A DNA stretch of 64,000 nucleotides from Aeromonas jandaei (GTDB taxonomy: Bacteria; Pseudomonadota; Gammaproteobacteria; Enterobacterales; Aeromonadaceae), in the NCBI RefSeq assembly GCF_037890695.1, contig NZ_CP149571.1, positions 3,502,001 through 3,566,000 on the forward strand, in the 5' to 3' direction. This document shows positions 1 to 8,300 of this stretch, one piece after another (position 1 is the first letter of the stretch; each line of letters starts with the position of its first letter). The translations under genes were made by a program, and so were the position numbers. A model generated the notes under the pieces. The model ran no database searches. It was not told the DNA's origin and saw only the letters and a list, made by a program, of their open reading frames with translations.

Positions 1-344
1 AAACCGGACTGCTCGGCCACCCCTACCCCCAGCATGGCCACCAACACGATCCCTAACGGGGCAAAGCCGGTAAAGGTCGTGACCATGGTGGAGAGAAACT
101 CGGCCAGACCGGCGCCGGTCAGCAGGTTGTTGACCACTACCGCTTCGCCAGTACGGGGATTGACCAGATCAAACTGGAATTGGGACAACACCCAGGAGCC
201 GATCCAGACGATCAGCAGGGCGTAGAGAAACAGCATGGCGGGGTCGGGTAACTTGTTCCCGGCTTTCTCGACGCCATTGAGGAAACGGTTCAGCCAGCCA
301 CTGGGTGGGCTGGCCGGGCGGGCCTTGGTTGCAGCATGACTCAT
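1..344 (-). CDS. AbgT-family transporter, N-terminal part (cut by window edge)
   Basis: The visible 114 residues are the N-terminus of an AbgT-family inner-membrane transporter, the family of the p-aminobenzoyl-glutamate importer AbgT and of sulfonamide-exporting pumps. After a basic, proline-rich start comes the family pattern around 'EKAGNKLPDPAMLFLYALL', the first membrane segment (residues about 38-58), a polar loop and then 'GFAPLGIVLVAMLGVGVAE', which matches the second conserved block. The ATG at 344 has a good AGGAG upstream. The rest of the gene lies before base 1, so substrate and integrity cannot be judged. Confidence 0.85.
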   Translation of the reverse strand, partial: MSHAATKARPASPPSGWLNRFLNGVEKAGNKLPDPAMLFLYALLIVWIGSWVLSQFQFDLVNPRTGEAVVVNNLLTGAGLAEFLSTMVTTFTGFAPLGIVLVAMLGVGVAEQSG

Positions 345-499
345 TATTGCGATACTCCTTTCCCTAGAAATGAGGCCGCATGCTAGCAATCCTTACCGTT
401 AACACCCATGACGCACTGCAAAGAATCGATTAATTTAGATTAATTAATTCAATATAAAATGCCAAATTGTGGCCTGACGCACATTCGCTATCCTGCCAT
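345..499. promoter_or_regulatory. Intergenic: leader of the AbgT gene and 3' flank of the GGDEF-EAL gene
   Basis: This AT-rich stretch separates two minus-strand genes. It must contain the AbgT promoter and the end of the upstream transcript. I see no convincing hairpin terminator and no small gene. Confidence 0.4.
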
Positions 500-2491
500 T
501 CAAATGCTGACCAGTGGATAACGCCCTACCGGACACTCGACCACAAAGCCGCTCTCCTCGACTTGCGCCACCGTCAGCGGCTTGCTGAAGAGATAGCCCT
601 GGAACACATGGCACCCCTGAGTCTGCAGCGCATCAAGCTCATGTGGCTCCTCTACCCCTTCGGCCATGATGCCGAGACCAAGGCTGGTAGCCATGGCGGC
701 TGTCGCCCGGATCACCGGCAGATTGAGCCCGACCACAAAGGAGCGATCCAGCTTGATGGTGTCGATAGGCAGCCGATTGAGGTAGGCCAGTGATGAGTAG
801 CCGGTGCCGAAATCGTCGATGGCGATATTGATTCCCTGATCGCTCAAGGCATCCAGAATACCGAGACACCCCTTCATATCGAGCATCAATACGGTTTCGG
901 TCAGCTCCAGAGTCAGGAGCGATGCCTCAACGCCATACAGCTCAAGCAGCTGACGCACCTGCACCGGCAACGAGGAAGATAGCTGGAAACCGGAGAGATT
1001 CACCGAAACGGGCACTCGCTTGCCAAACTGCTTTTCCCACTGCGCCACCTGAGCCAGCGCGGTGCCAAGCACCCAGCTGCCGATCTCGCGGATCAGCCCC
1101 ATCTCCTCCGCCAGCGGAATAAACTCCACAGGCGAGACATGACCCAGTATCGGGTTGTACCAGCGCAGCAGCGCTTCGTAGCCAATCAGCGCGCCTTTTG
1201 CTGTATCCACCTGCGGCTGGTAACAGAGACTCAGCTCCTGCCGGCCAATTGCCTTGGCCAGGAACTGCTTGAGGTTCAACTTGCGCTGCAGGGTCTGCTG
1301 CATGCTGGGAGTAAAACGCTGCCAACGCAGCCGTCCCATCTGCTTGGCCTGATACATGGCCATATCGGCCCGGGTGATCAGGTTGTCACCGTCATCCGCG
1401 TCATCGGGATAGATGGCAATACCGATACTGCCGCCAATGGTCACTTCCGGCAGGCCACTCAGTTGCAGCGGGCGAGTCATCTGGGAGAGCATCTGATCGG
1501 CGATCTCCTGAGCCCGTTCGCCGTTGCTGCCAAGCGGTACCAGCGCAGTAAACTCGTCTCCACCAAGGCGCGCCAGCTCCACGTCTCGCGGACAAATCTG
1601 CTTGAGACGACCGGCGACCCGCTCCAGCAGGCGATCGCCCGCCTTGTGGCCGTAGTTGTCGTTGACCAGCTTGAAATTATCCAGATCCATGAAGACCAGA
1701 GCAAAACGCTCACCCAGGCCGCAATAGGCCTCGAGGGATTTCATCAAGCCATAACGGTTGAGCAATCCGGTCAGGGAGTCGTGCCAGGCAAGGTGGCGAT
1801 GCTCCAGCTCTTCCAGTTTGCGATCTGTGATATCCCGCATGGTGAGCAGGATCCGCGCCCCTTGCTGGATGTAACGGAACTGATACTGGAACCAGCGCAT
1901 CCCCTTGAGGGTGCGGCACTCCCCCTCGGTCACCACCTCATCAAGACGGGACAGCTTCTGGTAAAAGCCGCCATCCTTGTTGGCAAAAACCTGGGAGAGC
2001 TGGGTGATCCTGTGGCCAAAGCACATCTCGAAGTGGTAATTGCCACTCTCGAACGCCCCTTTGCTGTCAAACAGACAGGCCAGGGTATCGCCAGTCGCCA
2101 GAGAAGATTCCTGATAGAGGGTATCCGAGTCGAGCACCGCCTCGGTCATCATCATCAAACGCCCCGCGATCTGCACCCCGGAAAGACGCAGATAAATCTG
2201 CTTTTTTATCCCCTTTGGCGAGAGGGTCCACCACTCGTTGTAGCTGCGCCCCAGCTGAAAATCGCCGAGATAACGCTGCAACAGCAGGTCGATGGCGGTT
2301 GCCATATCGGCAGAGAAATCCCGCGCACACAGCTCGTCAAGGGAGGCTGCCTCCCACACCAAGAGTGCGGCACGGTTTGCCCAGAAAATATGGTGATGCT
2401 CGATGTCATACACCCAGATCGGTGTATGCAGCACGTCCATGGTTTTCAGTAACCGTTCATCAAGCGTATTCATCTGGTTAATGTCATTCAT
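500..2491 (-). CDS. PAS-GGDEF-EAL cyclic-di-GMP signalling protein
   Basis: This 663-residue protein makes and/or breaks cyclic-di-GMP. No membrane segment is evident, so it is probably cytoplasmic. An N-terminal PAS-like region covers about residues 10-120 and a second sensory stretch runs to about 225. A GGDEF domain follows (about 230-395) with intact GGDEF at 310-314. The EAL domain (about 405-650) has 'YEALLRW' with EAL at 439-441 and the loop 'DDFGTGYSSL', so both active sites look competent. The RxxD inhibitory site expected just before GGDEF is not present, which suggests no product inhibition at that site. The start codon has only a weak ribosome-binding site. The signal sensed and the net activity cannot be read from sequence. 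Confidence 0.92.
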   Translation of the reverse strand: MNDINQMNTLDERLLKTMDVLHTPIWVYDIEHHHIFWANRAALLVWEAASLDELCARDFSADMATAIDLLLQRYLGDFQLGRSYNEWWTLSPKGIKKQIYLRLSGVQIAGRLMMMTEAVLDSDTLYQESSLATGDTLACLFDSKGAFESGNYHFEMCFGHRITQLSQVFANKDGGFYQKLSRLDEVVTEGECRTLKGMRWFQYQFRYIQQGARILLTMRDITDRKLEELEHRHLAWHDSLTGLLNRYGLMKSLEAYCGLGERFALVFMDLDNFKLVNDNYGHKAGDRLLERVAGRLKQICPRDVELARLGGDEFTALVPLGSNGERAQEIADQMLSQMTRPLQLSGLPEVTIGGSIGIAIYPDDADDGDNLITRADMAMYQAKQMGRLRWQRFTPSMQQTLQRKLNLKQFLAKAIGRQELSLCYQPQVDTAKGALIGYEALLRWYNPILGHVSPVEFIPLAEEMGLIREIGSWVLGTALAQVAQWEKQFGKRVPVSVNLSGFQLSSSLPVQVRQLLELYGVEASLLTLELTETVLMLDMKGCLGILDALSDQGINIAIDDFGTGYSSLAYLNRLPIDTIKLDRSFVVGLNLPVIRATAAMATSLGLGIMAEGVEEPHELDALQTQGCHVFQGYLFSKPLTVAQVEESGFVVECPVGRYPLVSI

Positions 2492-2984
2492 GCGGAAGGG
2501 TCACTGGCCACCGGAAAACGGATCACGCAAGCTGCTACAGGCAGAATGCAAGATGCAAATATCTCTCGACTCGTATCTCACTAACCTGGTCAAGAGCAGG
2601 AAAACCATTTCATATATCGACGACAGAGCTGCATACCTTGAATTACTGGCAATGACGCAATCCGAAGCTCACTCTGTCAAAAAACATTGCCTGCTCGATT
2701 TTTATCTTTTTTTCTCAGATAAAACAAGCACTAAGAGTTGCTCACTCGAGACCATACATGTCAATTTTGCAATTCAATACAATATCTTTACTATCAATAA
2801 ACTAATCAAAAACAATAACTCTCTCTCTACTCTGCGATAAAACTTTCATTAATTAACCAAGCGGATGGTTAAACAGACAAAAAGACGCCAGCATGTGCAA
2901 AAATGAAGCAAGAACGGTAAAATGTCGGTTCATAAATTCAGGTGATGCTTGAAAAGAGACAAAACTGCGAATATATGATCTGGC
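2492..2984. other. AT-rich intergenic stretch
   Basis: About 490 bases, clearly more AT-rich than the flanks, lie upstream of the GGDEF-EAL gene and downstream of a small doubtful ORF. It presumably holds the GGDEF-EAL promoter. A plus-strand reading frame of 95 codons (2553-2840) exists, but its composition follows the AT-rich background, it has no clear ribosome-binding site and I recognise no family, so I do not call it a gene. Confidence 0.4.
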
Positions 2985-3218
2985 TCACATTTTCTTGCGA
3001 TGGAAAATAGCCGACCAGAGGGAGCGATCATCCCCTCTGTCACCCACCGGTTGCAGTTTCTGGCAAGAGATAACGGCTGTTTTGCTGATCAGCACATCCT
3101 TGTATCGCCAATCAGCACCCTGCGAAACTAATCTCTCCTGCCCGTACCAGCAGTCGGCCTTCACACTACCTATAAGTGAGTAACAAAATAGTATCAATAG
3201 AAATCGAACCCAGATCAA
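2985..3218 (-). CDS. Possible small secreted protein
   Basis: This is a 77-residue frame starting at TTG. The N-terminus looks like a signal peptide: 'MIWVRFLLILFCYSLIG' is a basic-then-hydrophobic stretch, with a plausible cut after 'SVKA'. The remaining 56 residues contain two cysteines that could form a disulfide in the periplasm. I do not recognise the family. There is no good ribosome-binding site, and the 5' end faces the LysR-family gene that starts at 3296, so the two would share a short divergent promoter region. It could equally be a chance frame. Confidence 0.33.
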   Translation of the reverse strand: MIWVRFLLILFCYSLIGSVKADCWYGQERLVSQGADWRYKDVLISKTAVISCQKLQPVGDRGDDRSLWSAIFHRKKM

Positions 3219-3295
3219 TTAAACGCTGAATTACGCTTGCCAACCCTGAATGCTCTTTTTAAGGTGGCCCCCTTGTTACACCAAGAACAGCGTTT

Positions 3296-4234
3296 ATGAA
3301 GCACATCGAAGAGTTCTACCTGTTCGTCAAGGTGGTGCAAGAGGGAGGTTTCTCCCACGCCGCAGCCGCACTGGGCATGCCAACAGGCACCATCAGTCGA
3401 CGCATATCCCAGCTTGAAGAGCATCTGGGATGTTCCCTGCTACACCGCTCGACCCGCAAACTTCGAATGACCGACGAGGGGCTGCGCTACTATGAGCGCC
3501 TCTGCACCCCACTTGGCGAAATCGAACAGGCCACCGGCGAGATCCAGGGCAAAGAGGCCGACATCTCCGGCATAATCCGGATTGCTGCGCCCATCGCCCT
3601 CTCCAATACCATCCTGATCGATATGCTGGCCGAGTTCGGGTTGCACTATCCCGCAGTGCAATTCGAGATCTCCCAGACCAACGATCACCAGCACCTGTTC
3701 GATAACGACCGCGATCTGGTTTTCTTCAACGGCGAGCTGCCCCAATCCCTGCCCAATGCGCGCTGTCTTGGCCACATCGAGTACGGACTCTTTGCCTCGC
3801 CGCTCTATCTGGCCAAAAAAGGGACGCCAGCTCACCCCAATCAGCTGGAAGAGCACGATCTCATCTACTGCTGGCCTCACCAGCACTGGCAGCTGACCGA
3901 CAAGGAGGGGCAGCTTGTCTGCATCAAACGGGGGGCCAAGCTGGCGGTTAACCAGACCCAGGCGGCCGTACGTGCCGCCAGACGCCACCTCGGGATCGTC
4001 AATGCCCCGCTCCACTACGTGCATAGCTTCTTGCAGGATGAGCAGTTGCGCCCTGTGCTGCCCGACTGGCAAACCGGCAATCGCCCCTTCTACATGCTCT
4101 GCTGCCAGCACCAGTTCGCCCCGTTGCGTGTTAAGATGTTTGCTGAATTTGTTGAAAAATATTCCGCGCGCTATCGCAACAGACAGTGGGACAATCAATT
4201 TTCACAAGGTGATACCCTCACCCATTGCATCTGA
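3296..4234 (+). CDS. LysR-family transcriptional regulator
   Basis: A 312-residue LysR-type DNA-binding regulator. Residues 1-60 form the winged helix-turn-helix ('GGFSHAAAALGMPTGTISRR', then 'LEEHLGCSLLHRSTRKLRMT'), in the style of the subgroup containing many AaeR/DsdC-like regulators. Residues about 90-295 are the periplasmic-binding-protein-like effector domain ('GIIRIAAPIALSNTIL'). Members usually control a neighbouring divergent gene. Here the divergent neighbour is only the doubtful small secreted ORF, so target and ligand are unknown. The start is not supported by a strong ribosome-binding site but fits the normal LysR N-terminus. Confidence 0.92.
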   Translation: MKHIEEFYLFVKVVQEGGFSHAAAALGMPTGTISRRISQLEEHLGCSLLHRSTRKLRMTDEGLRYYERLCTPLGEIEQATGEIQGKEADISGIIRIAAPIALSNTILIDMLAEFGLHYPAVQFEISQTNDHQHLFDNDRDLVFFNGELPQSLPNARCLGHIEYGLFASPLYLAKKGTPAHPNQLEEHDLIYCWPHQHWQLTDKEGQLVCIKRGAKLAVNQTQAAVRAARRHLGIVNAPLHYVHSFLQDEQLRPVLPDWQTGNRPFYMLCCQHQFAPLRVKMFAEFVEKYSARYRNRQWDNQFSQGDTLTHCI

Positions 4235-4289
4235 CCGTTAGCGGGCCACACTTAATAGCACTCCTTGCCAACAGAGCCTGCCTAACACC

Positions 4290-5312
4290 ATGAATGTATT
4301 GATCTGTGATGACTCCGGGTTCGCCCGCAAACAGTTGGCGCGGGCCCTCCCCGCCGACTGGAAAGTCGACTTGCACTATGCAGCCAATGGTCTTGAAGGG
4401 ATCGAGCAGGTGCTGATGGGCCATGGTGACCTCATCTTTCTCGACCTCACCATGCCGGAAATGGATGGTTATGGCGTGCTGGAGACCCTCCAGCGGGAAG
4501 GGCTGCGCAACAAGGTCATCGTCGTCTCCGGCGACATCCAGCCAGAGGCCTATCAACGGGTGATGGGGCTGGGCGCGCTTGATTTCATCAAGAAACCCGC
4601 CGCCCCCGAAACCCTGCTTGCCCTGCTCAAACAGCACGGTTTCTGGAACGCTGAGCCAGGCAACACAGCCGCAACGGTTGCGGCGCCAACCGGTGGCGTC
4701 GCCGCCGATGCAGGCGTCAAGATCACTCCGGAGATCCGCGACGTCTATCAGGAGCTGGCCAACGTCTCCATGGGCCAGGCCGCCGACCTGCTGGCCCGGC
4801 TGCTCAACGCCTTCGTGGTATTGCCGATCCCGAACGTCAACGTGCTGGAAGTATCAGAGTTGCATATGGCCCTCTCTGCCGCAGCCGACTCGGATACCCT
4901 CTCCGCCGTCTGTCAGGGCTTTATCGGAGCGGGGATCGCCGGCGAAGCGCTGATCCTGTTCCATGACTCCAGCTTCAAAGATTTGGCCAAGCTGATGAAC
5001 CATCAGGGAACGCTGGATCGCACTGCCGAGCTGGAGCTGCTGATGGATACCGCCAACGTGCTGATCGGTGCCTTCCTGCGCGGCTACGCCAACCAGCTCG
5101 ACACCCCTTTCAGTCAGGGCCACCCGGTGGTTCTCGGCCAGCACAGGCCCATCAACGAGCTCATCAACACCAACAAGAGCCGCTGGCGCCGCACGCTCGC
5201 CATCGAGATCAACTACCGGATCCAGGATTACGCGGTACAGTGCGATCTGCTGCTGCTGTTTACCGAAGATTCCATCGCCACCATGAACAACAAAATCATG
5301 CACATGCTCTAG
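4290..5312 (+). CDS. Response regulator receiver fused to a CheC-type phosphatase domain
   Basis: A 340-residue two-domain protein. Residues 1-118 are a receiver with acidic pocket D7/D8, phospho-acceptor D52, S80 and K101. After an Ala/Thr/Gly linker (about 122-143) comes a CheC/CheX-like domain. It carries the CheC catalytic signature D-x3-E-x2-N-x22-P (D151, E155, N158), and a second half-motif with N and P again 22 apart occurs near residues 250-275. CheC proteins dephosphorylate CheY-P. Here the domain may act on its own receiver, on a partner, or on a chemotaxis or c-di-GMP response regulator. The next gene, a small PAS protein, starts 8 bases downstream with its ribosome-binding site touching this stop codon, so the two are co-expressed. 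Confidence 0.88.
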   Translation: MNVLICDDSGFARKQLARALPADWKVDLHYAANGLEGIEQVLMGHGDLIFLDLTMPEMDGYGVLETLQREGLRNKVIVVSGDIQPEAYQRVMGLGALDFIKKPAAPETLLALLKQHGFWNAEPGNTAATVAAPTGGVAADAGVKITPEIRDVYQELANVSMGQAADLLARLLNAFVVLPIPNVNVLEVSELHMALSAAADSDTLSAVCQGFIGAGIAGEALILFHDSSFKDLAKLMNHQGTLDRTAELELLMDTANVLIGAFLRGYANQLDTPFSQGHPVVLGQHRPINELINTNKSRWRRTLAIEINYRIQDYAVQCDLLLLFTEDSIATMNNKIMHML

Positions 5313-5320
5313 GAGTGACT

Positions 5321-5752
5321 ATGGAAATCCGCGAATTTCACTGGTTGATGAACATAGTCCAGAACCTGGACGTTGGATTGGTGGTGCTCGACAAGGAGTA
5401 CAAGGTTCAGGTGTGGAACGGCTTTATGGAGAGCCACAGCGGACGGCTGGCCGGCGAAGTCCGCGATGGCGTGCTGTTCGACCTCTTCCCCGATGTGGAT
5501 CGGGCCTGGTTCGAGCGCAAGGCCAATATGGTATTCAAGCTGAACAACCGCGCCTTCAGCACTTGGGAACAGAAACCCTATCTGCTGCGCTTCTCCAACT
5601 ACCGCCCCATCACCGGCTCGGCCCCCCATATGTTCCAGAATCTGACGCTAGTGCCACTCGCCGATTTCGGTGGTCAGGTGACCCACATCGCGGTGATGAT
5701 CTACGATGCCACTGATGAAGCCATGCTGATGAGCGGCCAGCGGCAGGCGTGA
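5321..5752 (+). CDS. Small stand-alone PAS-domain protein
   Basis: A 143-residue protein that is essentially one PAS domain: 'VQNLDVGLVVLDKEYKVQVW' is the start of the fold, followed by the hydrophobic strands 'FQNLTLVPLADFGGQVTHIA' near the end. It has no output domain. The start at ATG 5321 is chosen because AGGAG sits 5 bases upstream, overlapping the stop of the receiver-CheC gene; longer frames upstream lie inside that gene. The tight pairing suggests it is a sensory partner of the receiver-CheC protein, but no ligand pocket can be assigned. A strong terminator follows immediately, so the two genes end a transcript. Confidence 0.82.
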   Translation: MEIREFHWLMNIVQNLDVGLVVLDKEYKVQVWNGFMESHSGRLAGEVRDGVLFDLFPDVDRAWFERKANMVFKLNNRAFSTWEQKPYLLRFSNYRPITGSAPHMFQNLTLVPLADFGGQVTHIAVMIYDATDEAMLMSGQRQA

Positions 5753-5765
5753 GCGTGCAGCTGAC

Positions 5766-5797
5766 AAAACAGGGCGCCGTGGCGCCCTGTTTTATTT
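5766..5797 (+). terminator. Strong hairpin terminator, probably bidirectional
   Basis: A 13-bp perfect inverted repeat (aaaacagggcgcc / ggcgccctgtttt) is followed by ATTT. It ends the receiver-CheC/PAS transcript. On the other strand the A-rich left arm gives a T-rich tail, so it probably also ends the convergent ltaE transcript. Confidence 0.9.
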
Positions 5798-5847
5798 CGA
5801 TATCAACAAATCTCGCAATAAACGAGAGTCTGTATCACCAAGCGCTA

Positions 5848-6867
5848 TCAACGCGCCCCGAGATACTCGGTAAAGGCGTCGATCACCTCTTCGATATCGT
5901 CGTCATTGATCTGCAGATGGGTCACCAGACGCAGCTCGCCATAACCGGAGAAGAGAATGCCCCGCTCCTTCATAAAAGCGAGCAGCTGTGCCGGCTCCCC
6001 TTTGGCAAGGCGCAGAAATACCATGTTGCTCTGTACCAGCGAAAGATCGAGCTCGATGCCCGGCAGCGCAGCCAACCCTTCGGCCAACCGTTTGGCACGG
6101 CGATGATCATCGGCCAAGCGCGCAACATGTTGCTCGAGGGCAAACAGGCCTGCTTGTGCCAGCATCCCCGCCTGACGCATGCCACCACCTACCATTTTGC
6201 GCAGACGACGAGCCCGGGCGATAAAGTCACGATCACCGACCAGCAGAGATCCCACCGGGGCACCCAGCCCTTTGGAAAGACAAATCGAGATGCTGTCAAA
6301 CGGCGCGGCAATAGCCTCCGCCGGGGTATCGCTGGCAACGGCGGCATTGAACAACCGGGCCCCGTCGAGATGCAGTTTCAGACCATGCTTGGCAACGAAG
6401 GCCCCCATCTCTTGCAGGTAGGAGAGTGGCAGCACCTTGCCGTTATGGGTGTTCTCAAGACAGATAAGGCGAGTCTGGACAAAATGTGCATCATCAGGCG
6501 CCAGAGCGGCCTTGATTTCGTCGAAGGCCAGGGTGCCATCACGCTGCATGGGCAGCGGTTGCAGCGCCACAGAGCCGAGCACCGCACTCCCCTGTGCTTC
6601 AAAGCGGTAGATATGGGCGCCAGCACCAAGAATGGCGCCTTCACCGCGCTGGCAATGGCTCATGACCGCCAGCAGATTGGACATGGTTCCCGATGGCACA
6701 AACAGAGCAGCCTGCTTGCCAAGCAACTTGGCCCCATATGCTTCCAGCACATTGACGCTCGGATCTTCGCCGTAAACATCGTCACCGACTTCGGCATGGA
6801 GCATGGCCTGACGCATGGCATCTGTCGGCTGGGTAACCGTATCACTTCGTAAATCGATATAGCGCAT
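5848..6867 (-). CDS. ltaE: Low-specificity L-threonine / L-allo-threonine aldolase
   Basis: A 339-residue PLP enzyme that splits L-threonine and/or L-allo-threonine into glycine and acetaldehyde. The family start '[15 protein letters not shown]' is intact. The PLP lysine is K199 in '[12 protein letters not shown]', 'HLDGAR' holds the PLP aspartate, and 'PSGTMSNL' binds the phosphate. Residues H85 and H128, known to influence substrate stereochemistry in the Aeromonas jandaei L-allo-threonine aldolase, are at exactly the same positions, and the sequence closely resembles that enzyme as I remember it. The gene is monocistronic, convergent with the PAS gene and separated from it by a terminator. 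Confidence 0.95.
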   Translation of the reverse strand: MRYIDLRSDTVTQPTDAMRQAMLHAEVGDDVYGEDPSVNVLEAYGAKLLGKQAALFVPSGTMSNLLAVMSHCQRGEGAILGAGAHIYRFEAQGSAVLGSVALQPLPMQRDGTLAFDEIKAALAPDDAHFVQTRLICLENTHNGKVLPLSYLQEMGAFVAKHGLKLHLDGARLFNAAVASDTPAEAIAAPFDSISICLSKGLGAPVGSLLVGDRDFIARARRLRKMVGGGMRQAGMLAQAGLFALEQHVARLADDHRRAKRLAEGLAALPGIELDLSLVQSNMVFLRLAKGEPAQLLAFMKERGILFSGYGELRLVTHLQINDDDIEEVIDAFTEYLGAR

Positions 6868-6979
6868 GAGATCCCTCCTGAAACAGGAGAGTGACGTTAG
6901 CCATGGCCCCCCTGTTTGGCAAGGGGAGAGGCCGGATTATGTGAGGTAAACGGGGGCACAGATAGCCATGCAACTCCCT

Positions 6980-7681
6980 TTACCAGGGGAGTTGCTGACC
7001 ATTGAGATCCAGTAGCTGACCCGATTGAGACAAAGACAAGCCATCGATCAGGTTGAGCAGCTTGCTCGCCACCTCGGCAGGATCCTGCAGCTGGTCTGCT
7101 GGCAGTTCAGCCAGAAAGGGTGCATTCATCGGAGAGTCCATCAAGCCGGGCGCAATCGCAATCACCCCCGCCTGCGCAAAACGCTCCGCCCACTCAAGTG
7201 CGAGGGTCTTCACCCCCATATCGAGCGCCGCCTTGCTCATCCGATAGCTGTAACGCCCCCCCGACTCGTTGGCACTGATAGAGCCCGCCAGATCCGAGAT
7301 GGCGCAGAGCCAGATCTGGTGATCATCCTTCATCATCCGGCTCAGGCGCGCCGCCAAAGCCAGCGTCGGCCAGGCATTGGCCAGCAGGCTGTCACACAAC
7401 CACTTGGGCACTACCTCCTCCACCCGTCGCTCCGGCATGGAGCGGGCATCATGGAGCAGTCCTATGGTGTTGATGACGACGGAGGGGAGCGGATCCACAT
7501 CATAGGTCGTAAACAGCGCATCAAACGATATGACATCAACCTCCTGCAGCGGGAAAAAGGATCCGACAGGAAGCCCTTTTGGATAGTCGCGCCCAGCCAG
7601 CAGAAAAGTCTCATCCCTTGCCATCAGCTCTCTTGCCAGCGCCGAGCCAAGCGCACCGCTTCCGAGGATCAGATAACTCAT
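6980..7681 (-). CDS. Short-chain dehydrogenase/reductase family protein
   Basis: About 233 residues with a Rossmann N-terminus ('MSYLILGSGALGSALA', a glycine-rich dinucleotide loop). The catalytic 'YSYRMSKAALDM' carries the YxxxK pair, and 'VIAIAPGLMDSPM' is the conserved post-catalytic stretch. It is probably an NAD(P)-dependent oxidoreductase of unknown substrate. I chose the ATG at 7681 because AGGGA lies 6 bases before it; a frame extending to ATG 7699 lacks such a site. A GC-rich hairpin (6970-6995) spans the stop codon but has no T-run. The gene stands between ltaE and a cI-like regulator with no shared operon structure. Confidence 0.85.
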   Translation of the reverse strand: MSYLILGSGALGSALARELMARDETFLLAGRDYPKGLPVGSFFPLQEVDVISFDALFTTYDVDPLPSVVINTIGLLHDARSMPERRVEEVVPKWLCDSLLANAWPTLALAARLSRMMKDDHQIWLCAISDLAGSISANESGGRYSYRMSKAALDMGVKTLALEWAERFAQAGVIAIAPGLMDSPMNAPFLAELPADQLQDPAEVASKLLNLIDGLSLSQSGQLLDLNGQQLPW

Positions 7682-7768
7682 CGCCATTCCCTGGTTCATG
7701 AATTTGTTTAGAGCGTATCAGAATAATCACGGCCCGTGACCCGGCCTGAACACCGCTCGTTAACCCAC

Positions 7769-8176
7769 CTAAGCTTCTCCGATGTGCCGGCCAAACTCGC
7801 GAGCCAGCGCCAGATCGAGAAACCCGTCGCCCTTTTTATGGGTGCGCAAAAACTGGTAGTAGGCGAGCAGGATCACCAGCGCCTCCTCATCCGGCAGCAC
7901 GGCCTCGGGTTGCTGCTCCCGGAGCAGTTGCTGCGCCGCCCCGAGCGCCTCTCTATCCACAACTTCAGCCTGTCGATAGAGATAACCGCAGCCGGTTGCC
8001 AGCCATTCGAGCGAACAGTTGGCCCCCATCGCAATCTGGTTGGCCCGCGCCAACCCGGGCTCGGCCCCTTTCAGGTATTTGCGGATCAGCGCCTCGCTCA
8101 ATCCTACCTTGCGGGCAAAGGCGCTGATGCTCCCCTCTCCGATGAGACTCTGCAGCCGCTCGGCAAACCCATCCAT
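7769..8176 (-). CDS. cI-like helix-turn-helix regulator
   Basis: A 135-residue protein. The N-terminal 65 residues are an XRE/phage-cI-type helix-turn-helix ('SISAFARKVGLSEALIRKYL', then 'EPGLARANQIAMGANCSLEW'). The C-terminal half is helical, with no peptidase or sugar-binding motifs, so it is not a LexA-type self-cleaving repressor. Stand-alone proteins of this kind are common outside prophages in Aeromonas and relatives, and no other phage genes are nearby. A GGAGAG ribosome-binding site precedes the ATG. Its target is unknown; the divergent aldo/keto reductase gene is the obvious candidate. Confidence 0.85.
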   Translation of the reverse strand: MDGFAERLQSLIGEGSISAFARKVGLSEALIRKYLKGAEPGLARANQIAMGANCSLEWLATGCGYLYRQAEVVDREALGAAQQLLREQQPEAVLPDEEALVILLAYYQFLRTHKKGDGFLDLALAREFGRHIGEA

Positions 8177-8300
8177 CTATCACTCTCCAATCAGAACTAA
8201 AGTACGAACCGTGCCAACCCACATTATTGCTTTGCCAGCGACATGGGGCCAAGATGCCGGCAGCCGCAATTTATCCTTCTGACCTTTCAAGGAGTCAACC

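Noticed and set aside
1139..2452. 437-codon plus-strand frame antisense to the GGDEF-EAL gene
   Set aside because: The GGDEF and EAL motifs fix the true strand; the antisense frame is compositional.
2553..2840. 95-codon plus-strand frame in the AT-rich stretch
   Set aside because: No clear ribosome-binding site, no recognisable fold and amino-acid content that merely mirrors the AT-rich DNA.
6970..6995. Terminator for the SDR gene
   Set aside because: The stem spans the stop codon and has no T-run on the minus strand, so it is not a convincing terminator.
7769..8176. Prophage repressor as a sign of a phage region
   Set aside because: Only this single cI-like gene is present; no integrase, att repeat or other phage gene lies nearby.
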